Positions 27,713-40,133 of a stretch of DNA of 64,000 bases are shown here, one piece after another. The translations under genes and the position numbers were made by a program. How positions within the stretch are numbered: position 1 is the stretch's first letter; every line of letters starts with the position of its first letter. The notes under the pieces are model-generated. The model was not told the origin of the DNA, did no database searches, and saw only the letters and a list, made by a program, of their open reading frames with translations. The DNA comes from Ilex aquifolium (lineage: Eukaryota; Streptophyta; Magnoliopsida; Aquifoliales; Aquifoliaceae). The stretch spans positions 54,585,093 through 54,649,092 of the forward strand of contig OX637392.1 in NCBI GenBank assembly GCA_951799425.1, in the 5' to 3' direction.

Positions 27713-30700
27713 TCATGGGTTAAGACAATGGGTTGGTAATTTCCACTGTTGAGCCACTTGTTGATTATGATAGGAGTTCCTAAATTTCAAGGACACCATC
27801 CTATCCATGATGATTTGCAAAATGTTGTGCAGAGTTGATTCAGGATCTTTAAATTCATTCCTAAATAACCTGTTGTTTCTTTCTCTCCAAAGGTAGTACG
27901 CACTGTGGCTTGAAGGCTTAATTTCTGCAACACTGTCAATACAGATTTGCCTTTCCAATTTTGAGCAGCCCAAGCAATAAACACCAACCATGTCCTGGGT
28001 TGTCAAGTTTGAGTGAGCATTTTCTATAGCTGAAGCCAAACACTTTGAGAATAAGTGCACTCAAAGAAAAGGTGGGCATGTGTTTCAACAGCCCCCTTTA
28101 CACAAAATGCAATTCACACCCATGCTAGGATTAAAAATCATATCCTTAGTACTAAATATCTCATTAATAGCCAACCATAAAATGAAACTCATTTTGGGAA
28201 CAGCTTGTGTGAACCAAATTAGTTTAAACCATGACACTTTTGGGTTTGGGTTACTAATGACTTCCCAGGCAGATGCAACAGAGAACTTGCCATTGACAGT
28301 AGGAGCCCACTTGAAACCATCCACTTTGGCCTGGTTTGGGGCATAGGAAGGCATAGTGCTTGAAATATCACATAAATCAATAGTTGGAGTTTGCAGCCAC
28401 TGCCACTGGTTGTTATATATAATTCTACTCACTTTAGCTTCCTTTGGTAATCCAGAATTAGCAATAATTTTGTGGTTGCAATTCAATATAAGAGGCCCTC
28501 TTGGGTGCCAATTTTCGTACCATAGACTTGTCGTCTCTCCATTCCCTATTGTGTGGATCAAGTAAGGTCTAATCTAGTCCCTCAGCTTTAACATATTTTG
28601 CCAATTCCATGAACTGCTGCTTGATGGCCTTACCTCCCAAAGGCTCCTCCCCTTCAAATGGTAAGTGTGAATCCATTTGGCCCATAGGTTCTCTTTGTCC
28701 TAAAAAAGAATCCATAAATGCCTCAACATGAGAGCTGCATTCCAAATTTTCAAGTATTTAATCCCTAGACCTTCTTATTTTGGCCTACACACATCCTTCC
28801 AAGCAATTTTGGCCCCAGTAGTTTTAAGTTCAACCCCCTTCCACAAAAAAGCTTGCATGATCTATTCAAATCTATCCAAAACTTGTTGTGATAAGATAAG
28901 GTGAGCTACCTAATAAATATGCATGCTAGAAAGGAAAGAGATGATGAGTTGCAACCTGCCTGCATAAGACAAGAATCTATTAGTCCACCCCTTCACTCTA
29001 CTTTCAATTTTCTCAATGAGGGTTGTGCAGTGTGTGGCTTTCAATCTAGTAGAGATGAGAGGCACCCCCAGGTATTTGATAGGAAGGCTGCCCACATGGA
29101 CACCAAAAATCAGCTTAATCTGCTCCATATCTTGTGGTTGGATCACCGCCATGAACATATTACTTTTGGTAGGATTGGATTGTAGTCCAGACACCTACTA
29201 AAACTGGTCAATAGCCATTTTCAATGTAGAGACAGAGTTAACATCCCCATGACAAAACATCAGCAAATCATCTGCAAAAGTTAACTGACAGAGTTTCACC
29301 TTCTTGCACCTCCAGTGGAATTTAAACTTGTTATTAGACCTAATGTTATGTTGAACAATCAGTGTAAGCACTTCCATGACCATAACAAAGAGGTAAGGGG
29401 AAATAGGATCCCCCTGCCTCAATCCTCTCACATTAGGAAAAAAGCCTTCTAGTTCTCCATTAATGTTAACAGAAAACTTAAGAGAAGTAAGGCAGGACCA
29501 TATCCACTTCCTCATCATTACTGAAAAATTAAAGGCACCTAATGCGTCCATCATAAAGTCCCAATCCAATGTATCGTATGCCTTCATAAGGTCCACCTTG
29601 ATAGCACATCTGGGTGACCCTCCATCCTTATGGTTATCCCTCATAATCTCTTGGGACAAAAGAGTGTTATCACTGATCCTTCTTCCAGGGATGAATGCTG
29701 ATTAGTTAAGGCTAATAATATCCTTAAGTGCACCTTTGATTCTATTAGCAATAAGTTTTAAAATAGCTTTTTGGAACACATTGCAGCATGAAATAGGTCT
29801 AAACTCCCCCATACATGATGCATTAGGAGTTTTAGGAACCAATGTGATGATGGTGGCATTGAACTCCTTCAACAGTATCCCCTTAGAAAACAATTCTTTT
29901 ATGGCAGCTGTGATGTCCCCTCCAATAACTGACCAAGCTTTCTTATAGAAATAGGCATTGAAATCATATGGTCCAGGTGCCTTGTGGTCATTAAAAGAGA
30001 AGAAGACTTCCTTTATCTCCTCCGTAGTAACATCCCTAACCATATCAGAAGCTTGTTGTTCTGATAACTTCTGTAGCACAATGCTCTCCAGTAATCTACT
30101 CCTATCTTGTGAGTTTAATGTAGGACTCTTGGTTCCTAGCAGTTGGTGGTAAAAAGAAATAGCCTCCTTCTTAACAGCCATTTCTCCCTCAATAAGCTCA
30201 CCATTTTCTGTTTGCAAGGATAAAATCTTTTTTCTATTCCTTCGCTTTGTTATGGTTTTGAAGAAGTAACTAGTGTTTTGTCACTTTCTTTTAACCACAA
30301 AACCCTGGACTTCTGTTTAAGGAAAGATTCCTCATTTCTAGCAGTTGTTGAGTAGGTAGCAAGAAGTTGTCTCTCCTCAAGTCTCAGATTATTGTTAAGT
30401 GGATCAGTAGCTAACCCTCTCTAGCAGTTTTCCAAGGCCTCTTTTGCTTCCCTTGCCCTATCTGAAATATCACCAAGCTCTCTGCTCTTTGCCTAGAATG
30501 ATTCCTTGAGTTTCTTCAATTTGGAGCACACCTGGTATTGTTGAGTTCCCTGGATGGGTTCCCTCCAAATCTGTTCAACCATAGGTAGAAAGTCTGTCCT
30601 CTCAGCCATGAAGTTAAAGAACTTGAAAGGATTCCTTCTTTTCCTTCTTTCTTGACCAATCTTAAGTAAAACAGGACTATGATCCGACATTCTTGGTAGC

Positions 30701-31353
30701 AAAAAAGCAGCTTCTGATTGTTAAAATCTGATATTCCATTCTTTATTCACCAGCACCTTATCCAATTTCTTGACAATACACCTTGCTTCAATTCCGCTAT
30801 CACTCAATGTAAATAGGCAACCAGAGAACTTAAGATCCACTAATTCAACTCGTTGAAGACAATCATCAAAGTCTTCATTGGATTGGCACCATCTGCCAGA
30901 GCAACCCATTGATTCTTCAGTGTGTCTAATAACATTAAAGTCCCCTAGAATTTTCCAGGGTAAAGATGCAAACATTCCAGCATGATAAACCAGATTCCCC
31001 CAAAGATGTCTTCTACTTGTTCCTCATTAGATCCATACACAAAGGAAGCATATTTGTCTCCAAGTGATGAACAAAACAATGAATAACTTGCTAAGTTGCA
31101 GAGATTTTATTCACTTTAAAGTATGAGGGTTCCACCCCACCCAAATCCTTCCTCTGTTGTGGCAATTGTAATTGTCCACATGCTCCCATTGTCCAAACAC
31201 ATTTCTCATAGCCACATCCTTATTAATACTTCTAATCTTGGTCTCCACCAGACTTAATAAGTCCAAGTGTTGATCGCTGATCAATTTCCTAACTTCTCCC
31301 TGCTTCTAGGGTTTATTCAACCCTCTCACATTCCAACAAGAAACTTTTAACAT
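27713..31353 (-). pseudogene. LINE ORF2 (endonuclease, reverse transcriptase), broken
   Basis: A start at 31353 reads MLKVSCWNVRGLNKP, the canonical beginning of the APE-type endonuclease, but a stop follows directly. Later endonuclease pieces are WKILGDFNVIRH (about 30960) and RMSDHSPVLLKI (about 30695). Reverse transcriptase blocks occupy 30217-29702 (HKAPGPYDFNAYFYK, ITLVPKTPNA, FRPISCCNV) and 29659-29198 (KVDLMKAYDTLDWDF, GLRQGDPISPYLFV, LTFADDLLMF with the catalytic ADD). Then come NPTKSNMF and IKYLGVPL (29194-28910). A zf-RVT domain lies at 28561-28085, and the tail YYLWRERNNRLFR ends at 27713. At least five stops or frameshifts interrupt it. The intact ORF would be about 1200 aa. Confidence 0.9.
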
Positions 31354-32869
31354 AATGATAGAGGTTTTTTGGTTTTGAGGTGCTCCAACACCTTTCCTTT
31401 CCCCTGTTTACTACCTTTCTTCTTTACCTTCTTCTTTTTATGTTCCCCCTCAGGCATATTCTCAACCTCTGGTTTATGCCCAATGGATTCAACCTCCATC
31501 ATATGTCTCTTGTTAATAGCTACATTACCACTATTAGTACAAGGGACTGGGGATAAATCCACAACAATTTCACCTCCTTCCATATTTAAGCTTTCAAATT
31601 TGTTAGGGGACTGAATTGGCTTAGCAAATTGCTTTGTATGATTTTTTATCACTTACAATAATAGCAGTGATAATGTTAGTAGTTACCTGGGTTTCATCTT
31701 GTGGTCCATTTGGACACTGGTTGGTAATTGACTTGATGGCACTACTTCTATTGGCAACCATATTTCCCACTTGAGGTAGGCGTTTCCCAGGTTGTGGAAC
31801 CTCCATGGATCCTCCCACATCCCTCAATGAGGTTATAATGGTTTTTCCCTTGTGGCATTCATGTTTGGCTTTGTCTGAGAAGAGTGACTTGCTCCTATTT
31901 GTGGGCAATAACCTTCTTTGTGACCAAACACTTTACAAGATTGACAAACACTAGGCTTCCATTGATACTCCACCTTTATTTCCACAGTCTCTGTTTTGTC
32001 TTCCATAGCCATCCTCAAATCAAACGCCTCCGCAAGATTGGCATCGGCACTCACCTCAATGCAAATCCTTGCAAAGTTAAGCCTCTTTTTGTTGGTAGTC
32101 AGGTGTCAGCATACAAAGGGGTACCAACTACACTAGCAATATGGCTAAGACCATCCACACTCTAGAATTGCAGTGGTATATTATATAACTTGACCCAAAG
32201 AGGTATGGTGGAGTGATCCTCTTTGGTAAATAACATATCAGAGGTCCATTTTTTCAAGATTAGTGGCCTCCCTGAGAATAACCAGGGGCCAGCCTCAAAC
32301 ACCTTAATTAGGGATTCATCATCCATGAACTTAAAATAGTAAAATCCATTTCCATTTGCAAAAACCTCCAGCAAACCCATCATATCCCAAACCTTGTGAG
32401 CAATGAAGCTAATTGTGGAATATCACAACTTTCTCTCTATAAAATACCCTACAAGGCAGTTTTGCCACTAAAGGCATCCTTTTTTTCTGATTTCTAATGG
32501 TGGCTTGACAACAATTCTATCATTTTCTTTGCAAGGTTTGAAATACTTTAACCTCATGATTTGTTGTTTCCCACCATTAGCTGGGTTTCCTTCTTGAGGG
32601 TTACCTCATTTGCCAGCCTTCACAACTTGGCTCTAAGACTCCTTGGGTGGACCTTGTCTCTGTTGACTATTATTCGCTGGCGCTAGTGCCCCTTAGTGCC
32701 CCTTTGCTAATAGAAGCTGGTGCTTTACCCCATTAACTTGGTTGTGGGTTGGCCCTTTTTGTTTTCCTATATGCCCTTGGCCCTCCGTAACTGCTTCTTC
32801 AATAGACATCAAAGAGGGGTTAATGTCTTGATTTTTTTTTGGATTTGGTGACTCATTGAATGATTCCAT
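31347..32869 (-). pseudogene. LINE ORF1 (nucleic-acid-binding protein), broken
   Basis: A start at 32869 gives MESFNESPNPKK and an acidic/polar N terminus that hits a stop near AKGH. Further in the same direction is a DUF4283-like domain at 32383-32162 (FYYFKFMDDESLIKVFEAGP, WLFSGRPLILKKW, IPLWVKLYNIPLQF). A CCHC-type knuckle follows at about 31960-31890 (CQSCKVFGHKEGYCP). The C-terminal tail is rich in lysine (HKKKKVKKKGSKQGKGK) and ends at 31347, immediately before ORF2. This order is that of plant L1 ORF1, an RNA chaperone that coats the element transcript. Stops and frameshifts between the blocks make it non-functional. Confidence 0.85.
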
Positions 32870-33440
32870 CAGAAAAGTGAGCTGACAAATGGGTTAGTTA
32901 AGGGGTGTGAGTAATGGAGGGGAATGGTTGGGTAAGGCATTAATGCAAAATGGTTGTTAGATCGAGCGATTTGGGTAGAGATCTGGAAGTGGGGGAAGTA
33001 ACTGAAAAAGGGTTTTGGTGTTTGAGTTGGTTGATTTGGTGATTATGGTGTTAGAAGTGAGAAAGTAATTATGGGATGTAAAGGGGTTTGGTTGTGTCGT
33101 AGCTGCCAAAGCAAAAAAGATAGGGCAAGATGAGAGGTTATGTAGGTGGGTGGGCAGCTGAAAGAAGAAGATAGGGTATTCGATGAAGAAAAGACAAGAG
33201 ATGGGAGCAAGGAGATCTCAACAATGGTGATTCTAGTTCAAGGTGGGAGAGACGGACAAAACAGAGGAGCCATTTCTATTCTTTGCTTGAATGGAAGGTT
33301 GGTGCTGGAGGAAATGGAAGTGTGGACATGGAAGAGGGACCTGGTTTCACTGTTCCAAGAGCTCATCCTCTGTTCAGTGTTCTAGTGGCTTGGCTCAATC
33401 CATTTCAGTCAAAGTAGCCTTCTGTAGAATCAAATGTATT

Positions 33441-34798
33441 CAGGTGCAAATGTTGCACTTTCTTAAATTGTTGTGTGCATTGAATGCACAGTGAGTATTT
33501 AATTTCTTTCAACATCTTTATTACATCATCACTGTGATTCATAGTGTTTTTTTTTTTAATTTGGGTGAAAACTTAATTAAGAGTTAATCAAAGATTTTTT
33601 TACAATTAATGGTTAATAAAGAGGTTAATTGTAAAATGATATATATACACATATATTGTTGTTTTTCCTTTTTGGTGAAAAGAAAACAATGAAATAAATT
33701 AAAAAAATATATTTTATGGATTTGGAATCAATGTTCTCCTATTATTTGGTTTTGAATCAATGTTTCTCATATTTTCACAACTTTGTATTCAGATTATTTA
33801 AACTTTTCCATAAAAATAACAAAAAAACAAAAAAAAATTGATCTATTAGAAGAAATTCACGGACCGACCATTAGGACCATTATCAAAAATAATTGTAAAC
33901 ACAACACTCTCCTCTCCCGTAATTTGCAACTTCTCAACAGGCACAAATGTGACACTTTCTTAAACTGTTGTATGCACTGAATGCACAGTGAGTTCTTACT
34001 TTCTTTTTACACCTTTATTACTCATTTACATTTCATCAGAAATTTGACATACATTAATTCAGGTAAGTCTGCATGTAGTAAGTTGTTTTTATCTCTGTAG
34101 AAAAGAAACTCTATATCACTATACATTCTTATTGCGGTGTGCATCTAAACGGATTATTATCCAAATAAGAGGAATCAAATCTAAACTACTCAAAAAATTG
34201 TACACATAATTGTTTCCTCTCCTGTTATTTGCAATCTCTCAACAAGTACAAATGTGGCAATTTCTTAAACTGTTGTGTGCACTGAATGCACATTGAGTCC
34301 TTACTTTCTTTCTATACTCTTATCACTCATTCACATTTTATTAGAAATTGGTGTATATTAATTTGGCAATTTTTGCATGTAGTAAGTCATTTTTATCTCT
34401 GTAAAAGAAAAAAAACCCTATATCACAATACATGTTTATCGCAGTATACTTCGAAAGAATTATTTTTTAGATAAGAGCAATTGGATCTAAATTACCAAAA
34501 AAATTGTACACACAATAGTCTCCTTTCCCGTTATTTGCAATCTATTAACTGGTGCAAATGTGATAATTTCTTAAACTGTTGTGTGCATTGAATGCACAGT
34601 GAGTCCTTATTTTCGTTCTACACCTTTATCACTCATTTACATTTTATCTAAAATTTGGTATATATTAATTCAGGTAAGTCTGCTAGTAGCAAGTCATTTT
34701 TATCTCTGTAGAAGAGAAATCCTATATCACAATACATGCTTATTGTGGTATGCTTTCGAACGAATTATTCTCCAAATGAGAAGAACTAGAACTAAATT
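33441..34798 (+). repeat. Satellite array, segment 4 (about 3.5 monomers plus spacer)
   Basis: The array resumes in register after the LINE, with one AT-rich higher-order spacer at about 33543-33860 and the mark at 33845. Subtracting the LINE and its duplication, that mark is about 1.1 kb from the previous one. The last recognisable monomer breaks off at gagaagaactagaactaaatta near 34798. The sequence beyond shows no similarity to the TRIM at the other end. Confidence 0.9.
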
Positions 34799-34971
34799 AA
34801 GCATGTTCATCAATAGCTTTGATACATTCTCACAAAGTAGAAATGTTGTGAGATTTTTTATTTTTGGGTCATCAAGAGCTTTAAGATGATCGCTATAAAT
34901 TGAGATTTTTTTTTAGAAACAAAGAATATCAAATATGATAATTAAGAATTTGATCAATGTTTTCGTCATAT
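34799..34971. other. Right junction of the satellite array, no feature seen
   Basis: AT-rich sequence of about 170 bp with no repeat or gene signature that I recognise. Confidence 0.4.
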
Positions 34972-35627
34972 TAGGTGCCTACCTGGACAAAAAAATTCCA
35001 ACCCGAATTGAATTTGGACAAGCCTCAGGTTGAGGCCTCGGATTGTCGGGTTGAACCCAATTATTAAACCAGGTTGAACCCGAATATACATAAATATATA
35101 AATATATTTAACTAGAGTTAGTATTTATCTTCACTCTTTAGAGTCCAGACTTTCACTTCACTTCAAGTCTTCACCCCTGCGTCTCCATAACTCTTAGATC
35201 CCTCTATCACTTGTCACTCCTCCCTCTCTCAATCGTCACTCGTCTGAGTCGTCTTATACTCTCAGCCTCCCTCTCTGACTCGTCACTTCTCCCTCTCTAA
35301 CCCCCTCTCTCTTCATATGCGCCTCGCCCTTCATTTCAAATCACTTGAAAAAATTAGATCTACACTTCAAAAAATCAAATCTACACTTCAAAAAATCAAC
35401 CCAAATTAAGTAACTCAAGTTCAACCCGATTTTTATTCCGAAATCAGCTCGAATTAAGTAACCCGAATTCAACCCGAGCCTGCCTGAATTAAACTCGGGT
35501 AGTTCTCAGGTTGAGTACCTCGTGTTGAGGTAGGGTTAGGGTTAGCGATAGGGTTGAAGATTATATACCTAGGGTTGGGCTAGGGTTGACCTCTCAACCC
35601 GCCCAACCTGCCCGAGTTGCACCCCTA
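34972..35627. mobile_element. Probable non-autonomous hAT-type element
   Basis: The right end is GAGTTGCACCCCTA and the left end TAGGTGCCTACCTGG is a loose inverted match. Both subterminal regions are filled with acccga / cgggttga phrases, as in other hAT repeats here (gttgaacccgaat on the left, ttcaacccgatt and gcccaacctgcccg on the right). No 8-bp duplication is clear. The interior contains a CT-rich stretch (35160-35340) and no open frame of interest. Confidence 0.5.
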
Positions 35628-36309
35628 ACTGCGGGATGATTACATGAGTCTGGTCCATCCTTTCAATATTCTTATTATTCGAGTACGATTGGATTATCAA
35701 CCCTGATTTGTGGAGTTTGAAACTATAGAATGGGGACCTTAATTTATTTTTTGATTTTCTCGGTAGTAAACTACTCATAGTACATTGGTGTAAAACCCGT
35801 TTCCACATAGTGAGTCTCACTTGGATTTATGGTCGGACTCAAATCCCAGAGAAAAATCAGAGAGAGAGAGAGCATCAATACTAGTTGCGAGGGATATGTG
35901 CACAAGACTAACCAGTAAACTTTCGGGGAAAGGAAAAAAGATGAAAGAAAGAGAGGAATCTTATCAGTAGTGTTCAAAGAAAAGCCATAAGGTATTCAAG
36001 CCTTAATGTTGTTGCGAATCGCAACTTCGAAAGTGTTCCATTAATAATAGTAGAGTAGTTCACCTAGCACAATCAGAATGACATTTCTGTGATTAAAAAC
36101 AACCAGTCAGTATTACCCAAGTTTTCTCTAAAAGAACTCATCTTCTAATTGTAAAATGCTGGAAACCATAAACTTAGAGAAAACACTGCTGGAAAACCTA
36201 AAGAAAATGAGCAAAGGATACTCTTAAGACAAAAAATTCAAATCCCCAAAGAATCATTGAAATATGAAAAATGCACGGATATCCAAAAGGATGTCTTTCT
36301 TTTTTTTTT
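35628..36309. other. Intergenic, nothing recognised
   Basis: No conserved coding sequence or repeat ends found. A short GA repeat lies at about 35859-35871 and a T-run at about 36299-36309. Confidence 0.4.
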
Positions 36310-36666
36310 GGATTAATATCACTTTTAGTCTAAAAAATATGTATTTTTGTCAGTTTAGTCCTCAATGTATTAATTTTATCAATTTGATCTCTAAAGTATT
36401 CAATTCGTGTTATTTTAGTTCCTACATAGACGGACCGTCAAGTTTTTGGACAGAAATGACTATATGTCATTTTTCTAGACGGTATCATGTTATCTAACAC
36501 GTGATCATTCCGTTAAAAAAAATCGTTAGCAATTTTGATGTTGTTTATTTGAGGAACCACATAGAAACATATTCAATACTTCAGGGACCAAAATGATGCA
36601 ATTAAAATATTGGGGATCAAAATGAGACAAACTTTATATTTTGGGGACCTTCCATACAATTAATCC
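36310..36666. mobile_element. MITE with ggattaat / attaatcc ends
   Basis: The 357-bp element starts ggattaatatcacttttagt and ends catacaattaatcc, giving an inverted repeat of the type found in a very common plant MITE group. The left half carries agtcctcaatgt and the right half ggggaccttcc and gggaccaaaatgat, arranged as an extended inverted repeat. The flanking duplication is not clear. Confidence 0.7.
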
Positions 36667-37129
36667 TAAAATAAATGAGTTGTAGTCTATAATAGTATGT
36701 TGTGAACAAATATATATTTGTGATTACATTTTCAGCATTTACTGTCAAACTTGTCACAAAACATAGTTGTAGTTTCTCATCATATATTTGTATTCTGCAT
36801 ATATAGTAATTGTTCAATAGTTGGATGTTGAACATTCTTAAGCAACAATAACTTGAGAGTGATGTGGTACATTGAGTAATCTTGTCATTTTAAGTAAACA
36901 ATCTATTGTTAAATCCTACGATTTTACCAACGTGCATGTCTTAGTTGGAACATGGTCCTCTCATCCATCCGAGGGGCCAATTCAAGAAATAAATGATTTT
37001 TTTTTTCTCTAGTTGTTTTGAATTGTATATTTTGTTCTCTTAAATACATATTCTTTTAATATATTTAAATTTATAATAAATTTATTTTTTTTCAAAGTGA
37101 TTCACGTGCAATGCACGTGTGTATAAAAC
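36667..37129. other. Intergenic, nothing recognised
   Basis: AT-rich sequence without credible frames or repeat ends. Confidence 0.4.
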
Positions 37130-37975
37130 TGGTACAATATAAAACTCACGTGATACTAATTAATAATAACTCGTTGGATAGAGATAGACAAACATTAACT
37201 TTAGATGAAACGGTGAAAAAGAAACGACTGCTTGTGATCTAACAGAAAATATGGCTATTGATAAGAATATATGGTGTAATTAATTAAATAAATTTGATTA
37301 ATATTATTAATTAATAGTTAACATTAACTCAAAACAATTCCACTCGAACACAAAGGATAAGACTCGATTATAAAGCTTAAGGTTGTGTTTAGCGTAACCT
37401 CTCAAAATAAAAGTTCATCATTAAGATGGACTTTTTAAAATACTTAACTGTTTGATAAAAGTATATTTTAGAAGTGTTTTTGAACTATTGTCTACCTATA
37501 ACTAGTCATGTCTATTTACAACTAGCTAGTCATATCTATCTACAACTAGTGTTCTAGTATGATATATCTTATTTTATTTTCTATCTTATAATCTGAGATA
37601 CGTAAATTATCTATGAAGTATGGTTAAAACAGATATTTAATTGCAAAAATTAAGGCTAATTTTGAAAAGTAAAGTGAAATTAAAAACTACTTCCTGAGAA
37701 GTGCAAATACGATGGTTTTGAGAAGCTCCCTTAAGAGACTTCTCTAGAATGGGCATCTTCAAGATGCACTTTTTGATTGGTCCAAATTTTTTTAGACATC
37801 AAATAATCTTATATCTTTGAAAAATGCTTATATCTATAAGATGAACTTTTGAATTGTTCACCAAACACACCCAAATATGCATGTATCCTATTGAAGAATG
37901 TGGGCACATACATTGAATGACTTTTGTTCCTTCTTTCCTTTGACCAAGTTGACAAAAGAAATTTTTGCATATCAT
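37130..37975. repeat. Second copy of the gene 1 distal upstream block, split by a MITE
   Basis: 37140-37380 and 37873-37970 align, as one sequence, with 4565-4900 upstream of gene 1 (shared phrases gcttgtgatctaa, gataagaatatatg, acaaaggataagact and gggcacatacattgaatgac). This links the spacer upstream of gene 2 to that of gene 1. Confidence 0.75.
37381..37872. mobile_element. Tourist / PIF-Harbinger-like MITE
   Basis: The 492-bp element has terminal repeats GGTTGTGTTTAGCGTAAC and, inverted, GGGTGTGTTTGGTGAAC. It sits between taa and aaa, while the homologous uninterrupted site at about 4807-4820 reads tttagtatgcatg, so a 3-bp duplication fits a PIF/Harbinger insertion. The empty site near gene 1 shows it arrived after that duplication. 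Confidence 0.75.
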
Positions 37976-38010
37976 TTGTCAACATTTTGGAGAGTCAATA
38001 ATCCTATCCG

Positions 38011-38205
38011 ATCCCATGGTAGTTCAAGTAATAATAAAATGAATGGTAAATCAAGACATCCTGAATTTAAATCTTGACAATCTCTTAGAGTCAGGTCATG
38101 AGGGATTTATCCCTCAATAATACCCTAGTCCCGACGTGAATAACCTAACTGTGATTAGACGGAGGAGAAAAATAGTCTAGGTGTACTCAAGCTAGCACAT
38201 AATTT
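38011..38205 (+). mobile_element. tRNA-derived SINE, decayed
   Basis: The head is ggtagttcaagtaataat, a degenerate B-box region gaatttaaatcttgac follows, and the tail aaatagtctaggtgtactcaagctagc matches the 3' text of a widespread plant SINE type (agtcgaggtgcgcgcaagct in better copies, from general knowledge). The boundaries are approximate. Confidence 0.5.
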
Positions 38206-38764
38206 GCGATTTATGATTGGTTGATTTGACACAAAACAGACGAACGACCAAATAAAAATAAGACAATGGACCAAATTATAACGTTTTTATTTCCTTGAGA
38301 GGATAATGTGAAAAAATTAATTGTTCGAGGGATAAACTAAGAATTTTTGTATGTTTCATGGGACAAAATGGAATTTTCCCAAAAAAAAAAAAACAAGAGC
38401 GACTATTCTTCTCATGCAGTCCGATTCCAAACGGCACTCTCAGCACAAAGTCCACTGTCCAATACATGCTATTAGGCTCGATAAAAAGTCATATTGTGTG
38501 AAGATCGTGTTTGACATATATAGTGTCAAAGTTTATTTAATTTATGCTCCATTCATCATTTAGTTGTGTATTATTATATTTGTGTCACATATAAACTGTG
38601 TTTTCGTAGTATTTTAACAAGTTTATGCCATATTTAGTTGGATCAATATCGACTCATTTATTTGATGAATTTGACAGATCTAACTAATAATAGTTCAAAC
38701 CCACTAAAATTAAAATTAAATTTAATAATTTCGTGTTGATTTTGTGCAGTTTTATCGAAGATTG

Positions 38765-38930
38765 AAATTTAACACAACGATAGTTCTATTGTAGCATGGA
38801 TGTCAAAAGTTCAAGTCCCAAAAATAATATCTCTACATGCAAGGGTACTAATCTTCCTCAGACTCTACAATAACCGGAGCCTCGATTGCCCATTGTCAAA
38901 CACTATGGGTAACCCGCGTCTGAAGGCACG
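38765..38930 (+). mobile_element. tRNA-derived SINE upstream of gene 2
   Basis: The order gatagttctattgtagcatg, gttcaagtcccaaaaat, catgcaagggta, agactctacaataaccggagcctcg and gggtaaccc is that of a common plant SINE with a B box at about 38809-38819. A truncated version is present at 50240-50310, so the insertion predates the gene 2/3 duplication. Confidence 0.6.
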
Positions 38931-39865
38931 GTATAATGCGAATGGTTTTGAGAGAGATGTTAGTGGCCGTTGGATGAATCTATTTAAGATCGTCAGATAA
39001 AATTATTGAAATTTGTCATGTTTTATACTATAAAAGATTGAGAGACTACAAATACAACATTTCCTTCTTGTGGCCATTAATTAATACTACACAGCTACCT
39101 CCCAACCTCCACAAAACTATAAATCTAATCTCAACCACGCATCCAATCTCATTCAACAAATGCATTCAAACCCAACTACCCCCTCTCTCTATTACACACA
39201 CAATTTAAATGGGGAAAGACTACAGCATCGTCATCCGTACCATACTAAAAATTATAATTTTTTAAAACATTGGTTACATTTTACAAAAGGTATGATTTTA
39301 CCTTTTAAACATGTAATCTTACCATTAAAAATAATAATTTTTTGTACTATATTATATTTTTTTGAGTATTATAGTCTTTTTCCTGTTTCACGTAAATATT
39401 AAGTGTAATGATTATACTACAACAGAATTATCATGTGGTGTAACTGTTTAATGATACTAACCTTTCATGTAAGATACTAACCGTCACATGTTTAAAAAGT
39501 GAGGTTCACTAACCTACTTGTTTGCTTATTATCAAACAATTTCACCACGTGATAATGCTAACTTAATGTTATTGTTACACTCAATATTTATTCCTCTCCC
39601 ACACATACAATTTACATGGGAAAAGTCTACGGTATCGAAAAAAAATTTGGAACAGTAACGCCAATTACAATTTTTTATGGTAAAGTTATACTTTTGAAAG
39701 GAGAAGTTACAACTACTCAAGGCGAGACCATGATCGATTACAGACCTCATGATCGATCATGGACTTTTGATATCAATCCCAACCTCTCATCATTGAGCAC
39801 GCCTCAAAAAAATTATAATTTAACCTTAAAAAATTATAATTTTCGATACCCCTGACGGTACTATC

Positions 39866-40052
39866 TAGGGGTGTTAATCAAGACGAGTTACTCAAACTCA
39901 GTTCAGATAACGTTCCGCTCGAGCTCGAGCTCGTGTTCTAAATGAGCTGATTTTGAATAATTTTTTAGGCTCATTTCACTTAAAAAAAACTCGACTCAAA
40001 CTTACAAAACTCGAATTCAAACTCGTAAAGTTCGGTTGCATTAACACCCATA
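39866..40052. mobile_element. hAT-type MITE in the gene 2 promoter region
   Basis: The 187-bp element starts TAGGGGTGTTAAT and ends ATTAACACCCATA. The flanking 8-mers gtactatc and gtaccgcc differ only by transitions. The interior repeats gagctcgagctcg and actcgaattcaaactcg. A longer diverged relative lies at the corresponding place near gene 3 (57582-57894). Confidence 0.7.
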
Positions 40053-40133
40053 GTACCGCCTTCCCACTTAAATGGTGGTAGGCCATTCACACTCGTAACG
40101 CCAACCGTCCAGGCGTCCTTTCCCAATTCCCAC

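Larger units (their letters stand above)
27454..33440 (-). mobile_element. L1-type LINE retrotransposon, near full length, inserted in the satellite
   Basis: The 6.0-kb element lies in reverse orientation: its 3' end is a T-run at about 27452-27459 and its 5' end is near 33440. It is flanked by a perfect 14-bp target duplication CAGGTGCAAATGTT (27440-27453 and 33441-33454), a piece of the satellite monomer, as target-primed reverse transcription predicts. The order on the minus strand is a 5' leader (about 33440-32870), ORF1 (DUF4283 and zinc knuckle), then ORF2 (endonuclease, reverse transcriptase, zf-RVT). Both ORFs carry stops, so the element is dead. Confidence 0.95.

Noticed and set aside
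28080-29705. Plus-strand frames across the LINE
   Set aside because: They are antisense shadows of the conserved reverse transcriptase on the minus strand.
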